Source of the DNA: an uncultured Lachnospiraceae bacterium
Lineage (GTDB): Bacteria > Bacillota > Clostridia > Lachnospirales > Lachnospiraceae
Direction: 5' to 3'
DNA length: 52,137 bases
Assembly: GCA_910588965.1 (NCBI GenBank)
Contig: CAJUSO010000024.1
Coordinates: forward strand, 1-52,137
Shown here: positions 13,819 through 21,495 of the stretch, in pieces
Position numbering within the stretch: the stretch's first letter is position 1
Layout of the letters: every line of letters begins with the position of its first letter
Notes under the pieces: model-generated
The model's database searches: none
What the model saw: only the letters and a program-made list of their open reading frames with translations
Told to the model about the DNA's origin: nothing
Program-made: the position numbers and the translations under genes

Positions 13819-14134
13819 ACGCCTGTGGAGATAGTAGGCTGCCATAAGTTTTCACAAGCCCTATACTCTGGAAATGCCAAGTCATGTCAAGTATTTTAGG
13901 GAGATGAAAGGGCATGAAGCAGGAAAAATTTCTTTAAACTGCCGTAAAAGCAGGGTGCCCATAAATACTATATACCGAACTACCCAAAGTACAGGCAAGA
14001 CACGGTGTTAACAAACCGGTTGTAAAGCTATGGGAGTTATGGTAAAATCCAAGGCATCAGTTAACGGCAGGCGCTTTTGCCCAAGGCGGCGCTGTCCGTG
14101 GGGGATGGAAGGGGTTTCGGAAAGGGGCAGTGGG
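13819..14134. other. Former IS right end and non-coding flank
   Basis: The first ~75 bp after the tnpB stop should be the right end of the insertion sequence, which in intact elements encodes the 3' part of the TnpB guide RNA. TCAAG occurs at 13887-13891 and resembles cleavage-site tetranucleotides used by some IS605-family members, so the boundary may be there. The rest, to the next gene, shows no clear feature. Confidence 0.4.
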
Positions 14135-14791
14135 ATGGGAGGACAGGAATATTTTAAAAAAGCATTGTCAGATTTTGCGTTTGACGCAGCCTGCGGCGGG
14201 GAAATCCGGCACCTGGCGGATTTGGGGTATACCGTAAAGCAGATTACGGGACGCCTTTCTTATCCTGCGCCATATGGAAGGGTGCAGCAGGCGGTTTGGG
14301 GTTATTTGAAGGATTGTGGGATCCTGCTTTTGGAAGAGCCTCGGAGCGGGGCGCCAAGGGAGGCCCCTGTTTTTGTAAAGGAATATGGCAAATATGGGAA
14401 GCCCAGTTTCCGCCAGGTAAACAGGGAGGCTGGCAGGCCGGCAGGGATCCGCTGGCAGCAGCGGTATTTTACCGGGCAGGAAGCCGGAAGCTTTCGCGCT
14501 TATTTGGAAAGGAAATGCAGGGAAAACGGGGAACAGGATTCCTATATTGCCTGCTATTTTGGGCTGCAGGGCCGCCAGGAATGGGAGGATGCCCTGCAGA
14601 TTTTAGAGGGACGGCAGCGGGAATACATAGAAGGGCTGCCCTGGGAAAGGAAAGTGGCTTATCACAGGCTGGACCTTCGGATGCGCGGCATTGCGGCAAG
14701 GTTATATGAGGCAGGAAAGTACCAGGGGAACTGTTACTTTAGGAAGGCGGAAGAGAGGGTAGCGGTAGGCGGGGCGCCAGGCATGCCCTAA
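14135..14791 (+). CDS. Conserved-looking hypothetical protein
   Basis: 218 residues from ATG 14135, preceded by AAAGGGG; an upstream extension to 14030 reads as basic low-complexity sequence. The protein begins MGGQEYFKKALSDFAFDAAC. Its front resembles a small helical, possibly DNA-contacting unit (IRHLADLGYTVKQITGRLSY). The middle contains KYGKPSFRQV and the tail is Arg/Glu-rich helical. There is no signal peptide or membrane segment. Higher GC than the island to its left, so it belongs to the chromosomal backbone. I cannot name its function. Confidence 0.6.
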   Translation: MGGQEYFKKALSDFAFDAACGGEIRHLADLGYTVKQITGRLSYPAPYGRVQQAVWGYLKDCGILLLEEPRSGAPREAPVFVKEYGKYGKPSFRQVNREAGRPAGIRWQQRYFTGQEAGSFRAYLERKCRENGEQDSYIACYFGLQGRQEWEDALQILEGRQREYIEGLPWERKVAYHRLDLRMRGIAARLYEAGKYQGNCYFRKAEERVAVGGAPGMP

Positions 14792-14821
14792 CGTGCGCAT
14801 ACCTTTATTTATATCTATTGG

Positions 14822-14850
14822 TTGTTTTCTGGAAATAAATGGATTATAAT
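14822..14850 (+). promoter_or_regulatory. Promoter of the glycosyltransferase gene
   Basis: TTGTTT (14822-14827) and a perfect TATAAT (14845-14850) with a 17-base spacer; about 135 bp of leader precede the gene. Confidence 0.65.
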
Positions 14851-14990
14851 AGGCATAACAGGATGCCGGTTTGGTATTTTGCGGTTTGCCCTCGGGCTGC
14901 GTATAGATTTCCTTCATTTTATAGAGAATGATAAGGGAATCTCTTTTTAGGCGCTGGGTGCAATATCAAACAGAAGGAAGGAAAAGGTAA

Positions 14991-16007
14991 ATGAAGCTAT
15001 TAACAATAACAATCCCTAGCTATAACTCCCAGGATTACCTGGAACGCTGCGTGGAATCTTTGCTGCCGGGCGGGGATGATGTGGAAATATTGATTGTGGA
15101 TGACGGGTCTACAGACCGTACTCCGGAAATAGCGGACGGCTATGCCCAGAAATACCCGAATATCGTAAAGGCCATCCATCAGGAGAACGGCGGCCATGGA
15201 GAGGCTGTCAATACGGGAATCCGTAATGCCAGCGGGCTTTACTTTAAGGTAGTGGACAGCGATGATTGGGTGGATGGGGAGGCATACCATGCGGTTTTGG
15301 GCGCTTTGGCGGAAATATCCAGGGGAGGCAAGCCTTTGGATATGCTGGTCAGCAACTTTGTCTATGAGAAAGAAGGGGTGAAGCATAAGACGGTGATGAA
15401 ATATACAGCCATGCTGCCCCAAGGGAGGATTTTTGGCTGGGAGGAGGCCAGGCATTTCCATAAGGGCAAGTATATCCTGATGCATTCCGTCATATACCGG
15501 ACCCAGCTGCTGCATGACTGCGGGCTGGAGCTGCCGAAGCATACGTTTTATGTGGACAACCTGTTTGTATATGTCCCGCTGCCTTATGTAAAGAACTTAT
15601 ATTACCTGGATGTGGATTTCTACCGTTATTACATTGGCAGGGAGGACCAGTCTGTCAATGAGAAGGTGATGATCCGCCGGATTGACCAGCAGATTAAGGT
15701 AAACAAGATGATGGTGGAATCCGTAGATTTATGGAAGCTCCCCAACCGTAAGCTGCGGAAATATATGTTTAATTATCTGGAGATTATTACCGTTGTCTCC
15801 ACGATTATGCTAATCCGTTCCGGCACCAGGGAAAATCTGGAGAAAAAGCGGGAGTTATGGAAATATCTGAAGGATTATGACTTACGCCTGTTCTGGCGCT
15901 TGCGGAATGGCATTATGGGGCACGCCATGAACCTGCCAGGCCGCGGGGGAAGGAAGATTTCCGTTGCTGCTTACAAGATTTCCCAGAAGGTTGTAGGCTT
16001 TAATTAA
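14991..16007 (+). CDS. Family 2 glycosyltransferase
   Basis: 338 residues, AAGGAAAAGG before the ATG. GT-A fold signatures: TITIPSYNSQDYLERCV, the nucleotide-binding EILIVDDGSTDRT, HQENGGHGEAVNTGIRNA and the metal-binding DSDDWVDG. A second conserved block reads LPKHTFYVDNLFVYVPLPYV. It lacks transmembrane helices and probably works on the inner face of the membrane, transferring a sugar to a lipid or polymer acceptor. Acceptor and donor are unknown. It is not in a polysaccharide cluster; the next gene is thiS. Confidence 0.88.
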   Translation: MKLLTITIPSYNSQDYLERCVESLLPGGDDVEILIVDDGSTDRTPEIADGYAQKYPNIVKAIHQENGGHGEAVNTGIRNASGLYFKVVDSDDWVDGEAYHAVLGALAEISRGGKPLDMLVSNFVYEKEGVKHKTVMKYTAMLPQGRIFGWEEARHFHKGKYILMHSVIYRTQLLHDCGLELPKHTFYVDNLFVYVPLPYVKNLYYLDVDFYRYYIGREDQSVNEKVMIRRIDQQIKVNKMMVESVDLWKLPNRKLRKYMFNYLEIITVVSTIMLIRSGTRENLEKKRELWKYLKDYDLRLFWRLRNGIMGHAMNLPGRGGRKISVAAYKISQKVVGFN

Positions 16008-16014
16008 GAAACCC

Positions 16015-16043
16015 TTGACAGGATTGCAGGGTTGTTTTATAAT
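16015..16043 (+). promoter_or_regulatory. Near-consensus promoter of the thiSFGHE operon
   Basis: Perfect TTGACA (16015-16020) and TATAAT (16038-16043) with a 17-base spacer. AACCCT/AGGGTT flank the -35/spacer and are followed by TGTTTT, so the preceding gene's terminator hairpin may overlap this promoter. Confidence 0.85.
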
Positions 16044-16053
16044 TTCAGGCAGA

Positions 16054-16119
16054 GTGTGAAGCAGAAGCCACACGAAGGGGTACACCACCGCGGGTGTAAT
16101 CTTTTCGTCGTGGCTTTTT
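16054..16119 (+). promoter_or_regulatory. Attenuator-like leader of the thiazole operon (candidate riboswitch)
   Basis: Two alternative folds are visible. Helix A pairs GTGTG (16054-16058) with CACAC (16069-16073). The terminator helix pairs GCCACACGAA (16067-16076) with 16104-16114 (one bulge), encloses TACACC/GGTGTA (16081-16086, 16093-16098), and ends in five T (16115-16119). The shared CCACAC strand makes A and the terminator mutually exclusive. The TPP riboswitch core (CUGAGA, ACCUGAU) is absent. ACCGCGGGTG recalls a T-box antiterminator, but no stem I fits in the ~65 nt. It should gate thiS to thiE. Confidence 0.7.
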
Positions 16120-16142
16120 ATCTTATGGCTAGGAGGAAAAAG

Positions 16143-16337
16143 ATGATTATTAATGGAGAGAAGAAATCCTATCCCGGCGGCCGTTTCCTGTCACAGCTGC
16201 TGCAGGAGGAAGGGTTCCGGGCGGAACGGGTTGCCGTGGAGCTGAATGGGGAGATTGTGCCGAAAACCGCCTACGGGGATACCTTTGTAGGGGAAGCGGA
16301 TAAGCTGGAAGTGGTAAGCTTTGTGGGGGGTGGCTGA
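16143..16337 (+). CDS. thiS: Sulfur carrier protein ThiS
   Basis: 64 residues from ATG 16143 with AGGAGG upstream, the normal size. Beta-grasp fold: MIINGEKKSYPGG, then VAVELNGEIVPKTAY, and DKLEVVSFVGGG with the obligatory C-terminal Gly-Gly. ThiF adenylates this tail and it becomes a thiocarboxylate, donating sulfur to ThiG for thiazole synthesis. It overlaps thiF by one base (TGATG), so the two are translationally coupled. First gene behind the attenuator-like leader. Confidence 0.95.
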   Translation: MIINGEKKSYPGGRFLSQLLQEEGFRAERVAVELNGEIVPKTAYGDTFVGEADKLEVVSFVGGG

Positions 16338-16990
16338 TGGGGCAGGCGATAGCAGGAGGAGTGGCGGAAGGGCAGCTAAAGGAAGCCTTGCTGGAACGGT
16401 ATACCCCACAGATGTACGAGAAGATTTCCGGTGCGGCGGTGGCCATTGCAGGGCTTGGGGGCTTAGGCTCCCATATTGCCGTGATGCTGGCCAGGGCTGG
16501 CGTAGGGCGTCTGTTCCTGGTGGATTTTGACCGGGTGGAGCTTACCAACCTGAACCGGCAGGCCTATGATCTGAGCCATTTAGGGCAGCGCAAGACAGAA
16601 GCGCTGCCTGGCATATTGCAGAAGATTAACCCTTATCTCCAGATACAAGCCCAAAACATTAGGGTGACAGCGGAAAATGCCCCAGGATTGTTTGGCGGCT
16701 ATCCCATCCTATGCGAGGCCTTTGATAAGCCGGAGCAAAAGGCTATGCTGGTAAGCGCCGTATTGGAGGGCTGCCCCCAGGCCGTAGTGGTATCTGGAAG
16801 CGGCATGGCGGGATACGGTTCCGCTAACAGCATTGTAACAAGGCAGAAAATGAGCCGTTTGTATGTCTCCGGGGATGGTGAGACAGAACTGGGCCAATCT
16901 ACCTGCCTGATGGCCTCCCGGGTCATGGTCTGCGCCGCGCATCAGGCAAATATGGCGATCCGCCTGATCTTAGGGGAAAAGGGGGTTTAA
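16337..16990 (+). CDS. thiF: ThiS adenylyltransferase ThiF
   Basis: 217 residues, the short ThiF form. Nucleotide-binding AVAIAGLGGLGSHIAVMLAR, then VDFDRVELTNLNRQAYD with the Asp and Arg that contact ATP. The C-terminal half includes SGSGMAGYGS and GQSTCLMASRV; the zinc-binding CxxC pairs of the longer MoeB-type enzymes are not seen. It activates the ThiS C-terminus as acyl-adenylate. Overlaps thiS by one base and is followed after 100 bp by thiG. Confidence 0.93.
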   Translation: MGQAIAGGVAEGQLKEALLERYTPQMYEKISGAAVAIAGLGGLGSHIAVMLARAGVGRLFLVDFDRVELTNLNRQAYDLSHLGQRKTEALPGILQKINPYLQIQAQNIRVTAENAPGLFGGYPILCEAFDKPEQKAMLVSAVLEGCPQAVVVSGSGMAGYGSANSIVTRQKMSRLYVSGDGETELGQSTCLMASRVMVCAAHQANMAIRLILGEKGV

Positions 16991-17090
16991 GGAGGCAGGA
17001 GGGGATGCGGCAGGAAGGCAAGGGATAAAAATAGGGGTGCTGGGGAACGGGGCAACAGAGGCAAAAAGGACAGAAGGAAAGGGATGGATG

Positions 17091-17861
17091 ATGAAAGAGG
17101 ATAAATTTATATTAGGCGGCAAGGAGTTCCAATCCAGGTTTATCTTAGGGTCTGGGAAATATAATGTGGAGCTGATCCAGGCCGCCGTTAGGAATGCCGG
17201 GGCGGAGATCATAACCCTGGCAGTACGCCGGGCAAATTCAAGCGGCGAAGGGAATATTGTGGATTATATCCCAGAAGGGGTCACGCTGCTGCCCAATACG
17301 TCTGGGGCCAGGGACGCTGGGGAGGCCGTGCGGATTGCAAGGCTTTCCCGGGAATTGGGATGCGGCAATTTTGTAAAAGTGGAGATTATGCGGGATTCTA
17401 AATATTTGCTGCCGGATAACCAGGAGACTATAAAGGCTACGGAGCAGCTGGTGAAGGAAGGGTTTGTGGTGCTTCCCTATATGTACCCGGATTTGAATGT
17501 GGCAAGGGATTTGGCAGATGCCGGGGCGGCGGCCGTGATGCCGCTGGCTGCGCCGATTGGCTCCAATAAGGGGCTTGCCACCAGGGAATTTATCCAGATA
17601 TTGGTGGATGAGATTGATTTGCCGATTATCGTGGATGCAGGGATTGGCAGGCCCTCCCAGGCCTGTGAGGTAATGGAAATGGGAGCGGCGGCTGTGATGG
17701 CCAATACGGCGATTGCCACGGCAGGGGACATCCCGTTGATGGCTTCTGCTTTCCGCAGGGCGATAGAGGCTGGCAGGGAGGCATATCTGTCCGGCCTTGG
17801 CAGGGTGCGGGAAGCAGGCGGCGAGGCGTCGTCGCCTGTGACAGGTTTCCTGCGGGATTAA
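17091..17861 (+). CDS. thiG: Thiazole synthase ThiG
   Basis: 256 residues from ATG 17091; ATG 17088 in the same frame is nearly as good, but spacing from AGGAAAGGG favours 17091. TIM-barrel thiazole synthase: FILGGKEFQSRFILGSGKY, AVRRANSSGEGN, LPNTSGARDAGEAVRIARL, NFVKVEIMRDSKYLLPDN with the Schiff-base lysine, and the phosphate-binding IVDAGIGRPSQA and GAAAVMANTAIA. It joins deoxyxylulose phosphate, dehydroglycine and ThiS-borne sulfur. Dehydroglycine comes from ThiH, encoded 24 bp downstream. Confidence 0.95.
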   Translation: MKEDKFILGGKEFQSRFILGSGKYNVELIQAAVRNAGAEIITLAVRRANSSGEGNIVDYIPEGVTLLPNTSGARDAGEAVRIARLSRELGCGNFVKVEIMRDSKYLLPDNQETIKATEQLVKEGFVVLPYMYPDLNVARDLADAGAAAVMPLAAPIGSNKGLATREFIQILVDEIDLPIIVDAGIGRPSQACEVMEMGAAAVMANTAIATAGDIPLMASAFRRAIEAGREAYLSGLGRVREAGGEASSPVTGFLRD

Positions 17862-17885
17862 ATTTAAGAAAGGGATGGTAAGCAG

Positions 17886-19079
17886 ATGGGACAGATGCAA
17901 GATGGGCTGCCTAGCCATATGGAATACATGGCTGGCATGGAACAGATTGATTCAGATATATTGGAAAAGGTGGTGTCTGCCAGGGACGCCTATCAGGCAG
18001 AAAGCTACACGGAGCAGGATGTGAGGCACGCCCTGCAGGCAGGAAACATGGGCATTGAGGATTTTGCCGCCTTGCTGTCCCCTGCGGCAGAGCCGTTTTT
18101 GGATGAAATGGCGCAGAAGGCACAGAAGGAGACAGCCAAGCATTTTGGTAATTCCGTCTATATGTTTACGCCTATTTATATATCAAATTATTGTGAGAAT
18201 TACTGCGTGTACTGCGGTTTCAACTGCCATAACCGGATTCACAGGATGAAGCTGGGGATGGAGGAAATCGAAAAAGAGATGGCGGCAATCGCTAGGACGG
18301 GCTTGGAGGAAATCCTGATCCTGACTGGGGAGAGCCGTGCCCAGTCTGATGTGGGCTATATCGGGGAGGCCTGCAAGATTGCCAGGAAATATTTCCGGAT
18401 GGTAGGCCTTGAGGTGTACCCAATGAATGCAGACGAGTACGGATACCTGCAGAAATGCGGTGCGGATTATGTGACAGTGTTCCAGGAGACCTATGATGCA
18501 GAGCGCTATGGGATGCTGCACCTAGGCGGGCATAAAAGGGTGTTCCCTTACCGTTTCCATGCCCAGGAGCGGGCTTTAAAGGGGGGTATGCGGGGCGTAG
18601 CTTTTGCCGCCCTTTTGGGGCTTTCTGATTTCCGGAAGGACGCGTTTGCTACAGGGCTGCATGCTTATTATATCCAGCGGAAATACCCTTATGCGGAGAT
18701 TTCCTTCTCCTGCCCGCGGCTGCGCCCCATTACCACCCTTTCCAATGACGGGAAGGAAGAAGTGGTCTCCGTGGAGGGGCAGGGGGTCAGCGAGCGCCAG
18801 CTTCTCCAGGTTATGTGCGCGTACCGCTTGTTTATGCCCTTTGCAGGGATGACCATTTCCACCAGGGAACGGGCGCAGTTCCGCGACCATGTGGTAGGGA
18901 TGGCGGCTACAAAGATTTCCGCAGGGGTCAGCACAGGGATTGGCAGCCATTCCGAGGAAGTGGAGGAACAGGGGGACAGCCAGTTCGAGATTGCAGACGG
19001 ACGGGATGTGGCAGAGGTATTTGCGGCAATCAAAGCACATGGCTTACAGCCAGTGATGAATGATTATGTATATGTATAA
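17886..19079 (+). CDS. thiH: 2-iminoacetate synthase ThiH (radical SAM)
   Basis: 397 residues, slightly longer than the E. coli enzyme. The radical SAM cluster is C103-x3-C107-x2-C110 in NYCENYCVYCGFNCHN. Family blocks: EILILTGESRAQSDV, GLEVYPMNADEYGYL, FQETYDAERYGMLH and FSCPRLRPIT. It splits tyrosine into p-cresol and dehydroglycine, which feeds ThiG; anaerobes use ThiH instead of the oxygen-dependent ThiO, in keeping with the inferred lifestyle. AAAGGGATGG lies upstream. It is translated within thiSFGHE. Confidence 0.95.
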   Translation: MGQMQDGLPSHMEYMAGMEQIDSDILEKVVSARDAYQAESYTEQDVRHALQAGNMGIEDFAALLSPAAEPFLDEMAQKAQKETAKHFGNSVYMFTPIYISNYCENYCVYCGFNCHNRIHRMKLGMEEIEKEMAAIARTGLEEILILTGESRAQSDVGYIGEACKIARKYFRMVGLEVYPMNADEYGYLQKCGADYVTVFQETYDAERYGMLHLGGHKRVFPYRFHAQERALKGGMRGVAFAALLGLSDFRKDAFATGLHAYYIQRKYPYAEISFSCPRLRPITTLSNDGKEEVVSVEGQGVSERQLLQVMCAYRLFMPFAGMTISTRERAQFRDHVVGMAATKISAGVSTGIGSHSEEVEEQGDSQFEIADGRDVAEVFAAIKAHGLQPVMNDYVYV

Positions 19080-19130
19080 GGCCTGTGCCTGCATTATAGG
19101 TACATTTTAAGAAGGTGTGGTGTCTGCGTC

Positions 19131-19772
19131 ATGGGTACGTTTCAAATGGTGGCGGTTTCAAATTGGGGGCTGTACCGTGCCTTCCATGGGACCGGCAGGA
19201 TAGAAGATTATATAGATTATCTGGCCAGGCTGGTGACAGCCGAAAGCCTTGCCGGGGAAAAGCCGGATTACTTGATTTTAAGGGAAAAAGATATGCCGGA
19301 GCCTGCCTATTTGGAGTTTTTCCAGGCGGTTTTGGAAAAATGCAGGGCTTATTCAGGCCAGGGGGAGGGCACATGTGTAATCCCCCACACATATTTGGCT
19401 GCTGCCAGGCAGCCGGGGGTTGGCTGTATCCATCTTCCTTTCCCGCTTTTGCAGGAGTACCGGGCTGCAGGCGCATTGGAAGGGATACGCAAGGCCGGCG
19501 TTTCAGTCCATTCCCCCAAAGAGGCAAGGATGGCGCAGGAATTGGGGGCGTCTTATCTTACGGCAGGCCATATTTTTGCCACGGACTGCAAGAAGGGGGT
19601 TCCCCCTAGGGGCGTCCCATTTTTGCAGGAAGTCTGTGCAAGCGTCCATATCCCAGTATTTGCCATTGGCGGGATTACCAGTGAAAATTTGGGGCTGGTC
19701 CAGAAGGCAAAAGCGTCGGGAGCCTGTATGATGTCGAAATATATGAAAATAGTTGACTTTCCTGGGAAGTAG
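19131..19772 (+). CDS. thiE: Thiamine phosphate synthase / TenI-like protein
   Basis: 213 residues. TIM-barrel of the ThiE/TenI group: DYLILREKDMPEPAYLEF (the Arg-Glu-Lys-Asp pyrophosphate-binding block), IHLPFPLL, SVHSPKEARMAQELGASYL, AGHIFATDCKKGVPPRG and VFAIGGITSENL with the phosphate-binding glycines. ThiE couples thiazole and pyrimidine phosphates; TenI tautomerises the thiazole. Divergence from standard ThiE leaves both possible. Last gene of the thiazole operon; no pyrimidine genes (thiC, thiD) or thiM are in the window. Confidence 0.8.
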   Translation: MGTFQMVAVSNWGLYRAFHGTGRIEDYIDYLARLVTAESLAGEKPDYLILREKDMPEPAYLEFFQAVLEKCRAYSGQGEGTCVIPHTYLAAARQPGVGCIHLPFPLLQEYRAAGALEGIRKAGVSVHSPKEARMAQELGASYLTAGHIFATDCKKGVPPRGVPFLQEVCASVHIPVFAIGGITSENLGLVQKAKASGACMMSKYMKIVDFPGK

Positions 19773-19837
19773 GATTATAATGCAATCAATTGCCAAAATA
19801 GGAAAGGATAAGGCTATCAGAGAGCCAAAAGAGATGT

Positions 19838-20533
19838 ATGCAGAAGAAGTATGAGATTATACCAAGGATTATGTGGATTCCGGTTGTTCTTGCTTTGGTT
19901 ATCAATACCATAGCCTATAATGGGTCAAGGATATTTACGACGGGCTGGTTCCACTATGACCTATCAAACCGCCTGGATGATTTTATCCCTTTTATGCCAT
20001 GGACGGTATCCATTTATCTGGGATGCTATGCGTTTTGGATTGTCAATTATATGATTGGCTGCCGGCAGGAAAGGGAGAAGGCATTCCGTTTTATGAGCGC
20101 CGATTTCTTTTCAAAGATTGTGTGCCTGCTGTGTTTTCTGGTGATTCCTACGACGAATACCAGGGGCGTTATTGTAGGGGATTCCATCTGGGATGGGCTG
20201 ATGCGCATCTTGTACCGCATGGATGCGGCGGACAACCTGTTCCCTTCCATACATTGCCTGGTCAGCTGTTTCTGCGTGATTGCCGTAAGGAAGAACCCGA
20301 AGGTGCCCAGATGGTATAAGGTGGTGTCGTTCATCTTGGCTGCATGTATCTGCATATCCACAGTTACCACAAAGCAGCATGTGTTCATTGACATAGTGGC
20401 AGGGGCTGCCCTTGCAGAAGGGAGTTACCTGTTTGTGGAAAGGAGCGGCTTTTCTAGATGGTATATGGATTTTGTATTGAGGATTGCTGTCAGGCTGTCT
20501 GGGAGGAAGGCTGCCCAGGCAGGAAAGACATGA
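19838..20533 (+). CDS. PAP2-superfamily membrane phosphatase
   Basis: 231 residues with five to six hydrophobic segments (IMWIPVVLALVINTIAY, FIPFMPWTVSIYLGCYAFWI, CLLCFLVIPTT, VVSFILAACICISTV). PAP2 catalytic motifs: DNLFPSIHCLVS (nucleophile-region PSxH) and TKQHVFIDIVAG with the conserved His and Asp. The long extracytoplasmic loop with GDSIWDG resembles the inositol phosphoceramide synthase-like PAP2_3 branch. Substrate is probably a lipid phosphate or pyrophosphate. It sits 65 bp after thiE and ends before a strong terminator, so it may be read with the thi operon. Confidence 0.85.
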   Translation: MQKKYEIIPRIMWIPVVLALVINTIAYNGSRIFTTGWFHYDLSNRLDDFIPFMPWTVSIYLGCYAFWIVNYMIGCRQEREKAFRFMSADFFSKIVCLLCFLVIPTTNTRGVIVGDSIWDGLMRILYRMDAADNLFPSIHCLVSCFCVIAVRKNPKVPRWYKVVSFILAACICISTVTTKQHVFIDIVAGAALAEGSYLFVERSGFSRWYMDFVLRIAVRLSGRKAAQAGKT

Positions 20534-20570
20534 ACGCCTGCAGGTAAGGGTATCCTGCGGGTAGAAAAGG

Positions 20571-20604
20571 AACCCCCCGTTGCTTCGCAGCGGGGGGTTT
20601 TGGG
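20571..20604 (+). terminator. Strong intrinsic terminator after the PAP2 gene
   Basis: 13-bp GC-rich stem (AACCCCCCGTTGC, 20571-20583, with 20587-20599, one wobble pair), tiny TTC loop, then GGTTTTG. It closes the thiS-to-PAP2 transcription unit. Confidence 0.85.
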
Positions 20605-20699
20605 ATTTCGCGGCAGGTTTGGATATCCATGCCGGCATGGCCATATCCCGAAGCGCCCTTTGGGTACATTGCCCTGCGCAAGGCCGATAGGCCAGATAT

Positions 20700-21317
20700 T
20701 TATTCTTCCGTCTCCGTGTCTGTCTTTCCTACCCATTTATCAAATTTCTCCATAACAGCATCGTATGTCTTGGAAGAAATGCTGGGCAGGGAGGATCCCC
20801 AGGATTTGGTGGCAGCTTTGAAGCCTTTCTCGAAAGCAGCGCGCATTTCTTCTGCCTTGGAAGCGTCCCCGCCGGTCAAAGCCTTGGCAAATTCTACAAT
20901 ACGGTCAGAGGTCTGCTCAACGCCCCAATAGCCGTCCTCAGCAATATCAGCCTGCGCCTGTGCCTTCACTTCCGGGCTTACGGTATAATTGCCGCTGGCA
21001 AGGAACCGCCACATGCTGTCAGCTTGGCCGATTTTGGAGCCCTGGCTGGTCATCATCTTCTCTACCAGGCTCCTTAACTGTGCTGTCCTGGTCTCTGCGT
21101 CCCGTTTCATCCGTGCTACGATAGCATCCTTAGAATATGTGCCGCTTGTGGCTGTGGTGCCTTTTTCATATACAACCCCGGTTTTCTTAGCGGAGCTGCT
21201 GGAAGAATCAGCCTTGGCGGCAGTATCAGCGTTCTTCGCAGCCTTGTCAGCCTGCTGTACAGGCGCGGTATAGGCGGCTGTGCTGTTTACATTATTGTTA
21301 ACACTTTCCATGCTCAT
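20700..21317 (-). CDS. Conserved Lachnospiraceae-type protein of unknown function
   Basis: 205 residues from the ATG at 21317, fixed by AGGAGGG eight bases upstream. The first ~75 residues are an Ala/Ser/Lys-rich, disordered-looking segment (NNNVNSTAAYTAPVQQADKA). The remaining ~130 form an ordered helical domain: IVARMKRDAETRTAQLRSLV, MWRFLASGNYTV, IAEDGYWGVEQTSDRIVEFA and the tail FKAATKSWGSSLPSIS. There is no signal peptide. I recall similar proteins as conserved in Clostridia without an assigned function. A SigD-like promoter upstream hints at co-regulation with motility or cell-separation genes; that link is inference. Confidence 0.75.
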   Translation of the reverse strand: MSMESVNNNVNSTAAYTAPVQQADKAAKNADTAAKADSSSSSAKKTGVVYEKGTTATSGTYSKDAIVARMKRDAETRTAQLRSLVEKMMTSQGSKIGQADSMWRFLASGNYTVSPEVKAQAQADIAEDGYWGVEQTSDRIVEFAKALTGGDASKAEEMRAAFEKGFKAATKSWGSSLPSISSKTYDAVMEKFDKWVGKTDTETEE

Positions 21318-21370
21318 AATAGTCCCTCCTTGGCGAAAATATTGGTCATCCATAACATTTTTCATTATAT

Positions 21371-21397
21371 ATATCGGAGGGCAGAGGAAAAAATTAA
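21371..21397 (-). promoter_or_regulatory. SigD (sigma-28) like promoter of the unknown-function gene
   Basis: Minus-strand TCCGATAT (21371-21378) matches the SigD -10 consensus GCCGATAT at 7 of 8 positions. TTAA/TAAT at 21393-21397 lies 14-15 bases upstream and fits the short TAAA -35 element. The start codon is 54 bp downstream. Confidence 0.5.
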
Positions 21398-21427
21398 CAC
21401 AATCCGGACGGCTGGGACGGCTTTTTG

Positions 21428-21456
21428 TTGACATTTCCAAAGAAAAATGTTTAACT
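21428..21456 (+). promoter_or_regulatory. Promoter of ispE-gntR
   Basis: TTGACA (21428-21433) and TTAACT (21451-21456) with a 17-base spacer, 40 bp ahead of the ispE start. Confidence 0.6.
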
Positions 21457-21495
21457 AATGAAATAAGAGTGTATACAGAATACAGGAGAGCGGTT

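Noticed and set aside
16074..16119. T-box before thiS
   Set aside because: ACCGCGGGTG is suggestive, but there is no space for stem I with a specifier loop, and thi operons are not amino-acid genes.
16044..16130. TPP riboswitch before thiS
   Set aside because: The conserved TPP core strings are missing and the leader is shorter than the ~100-nt aptamer plus platform.
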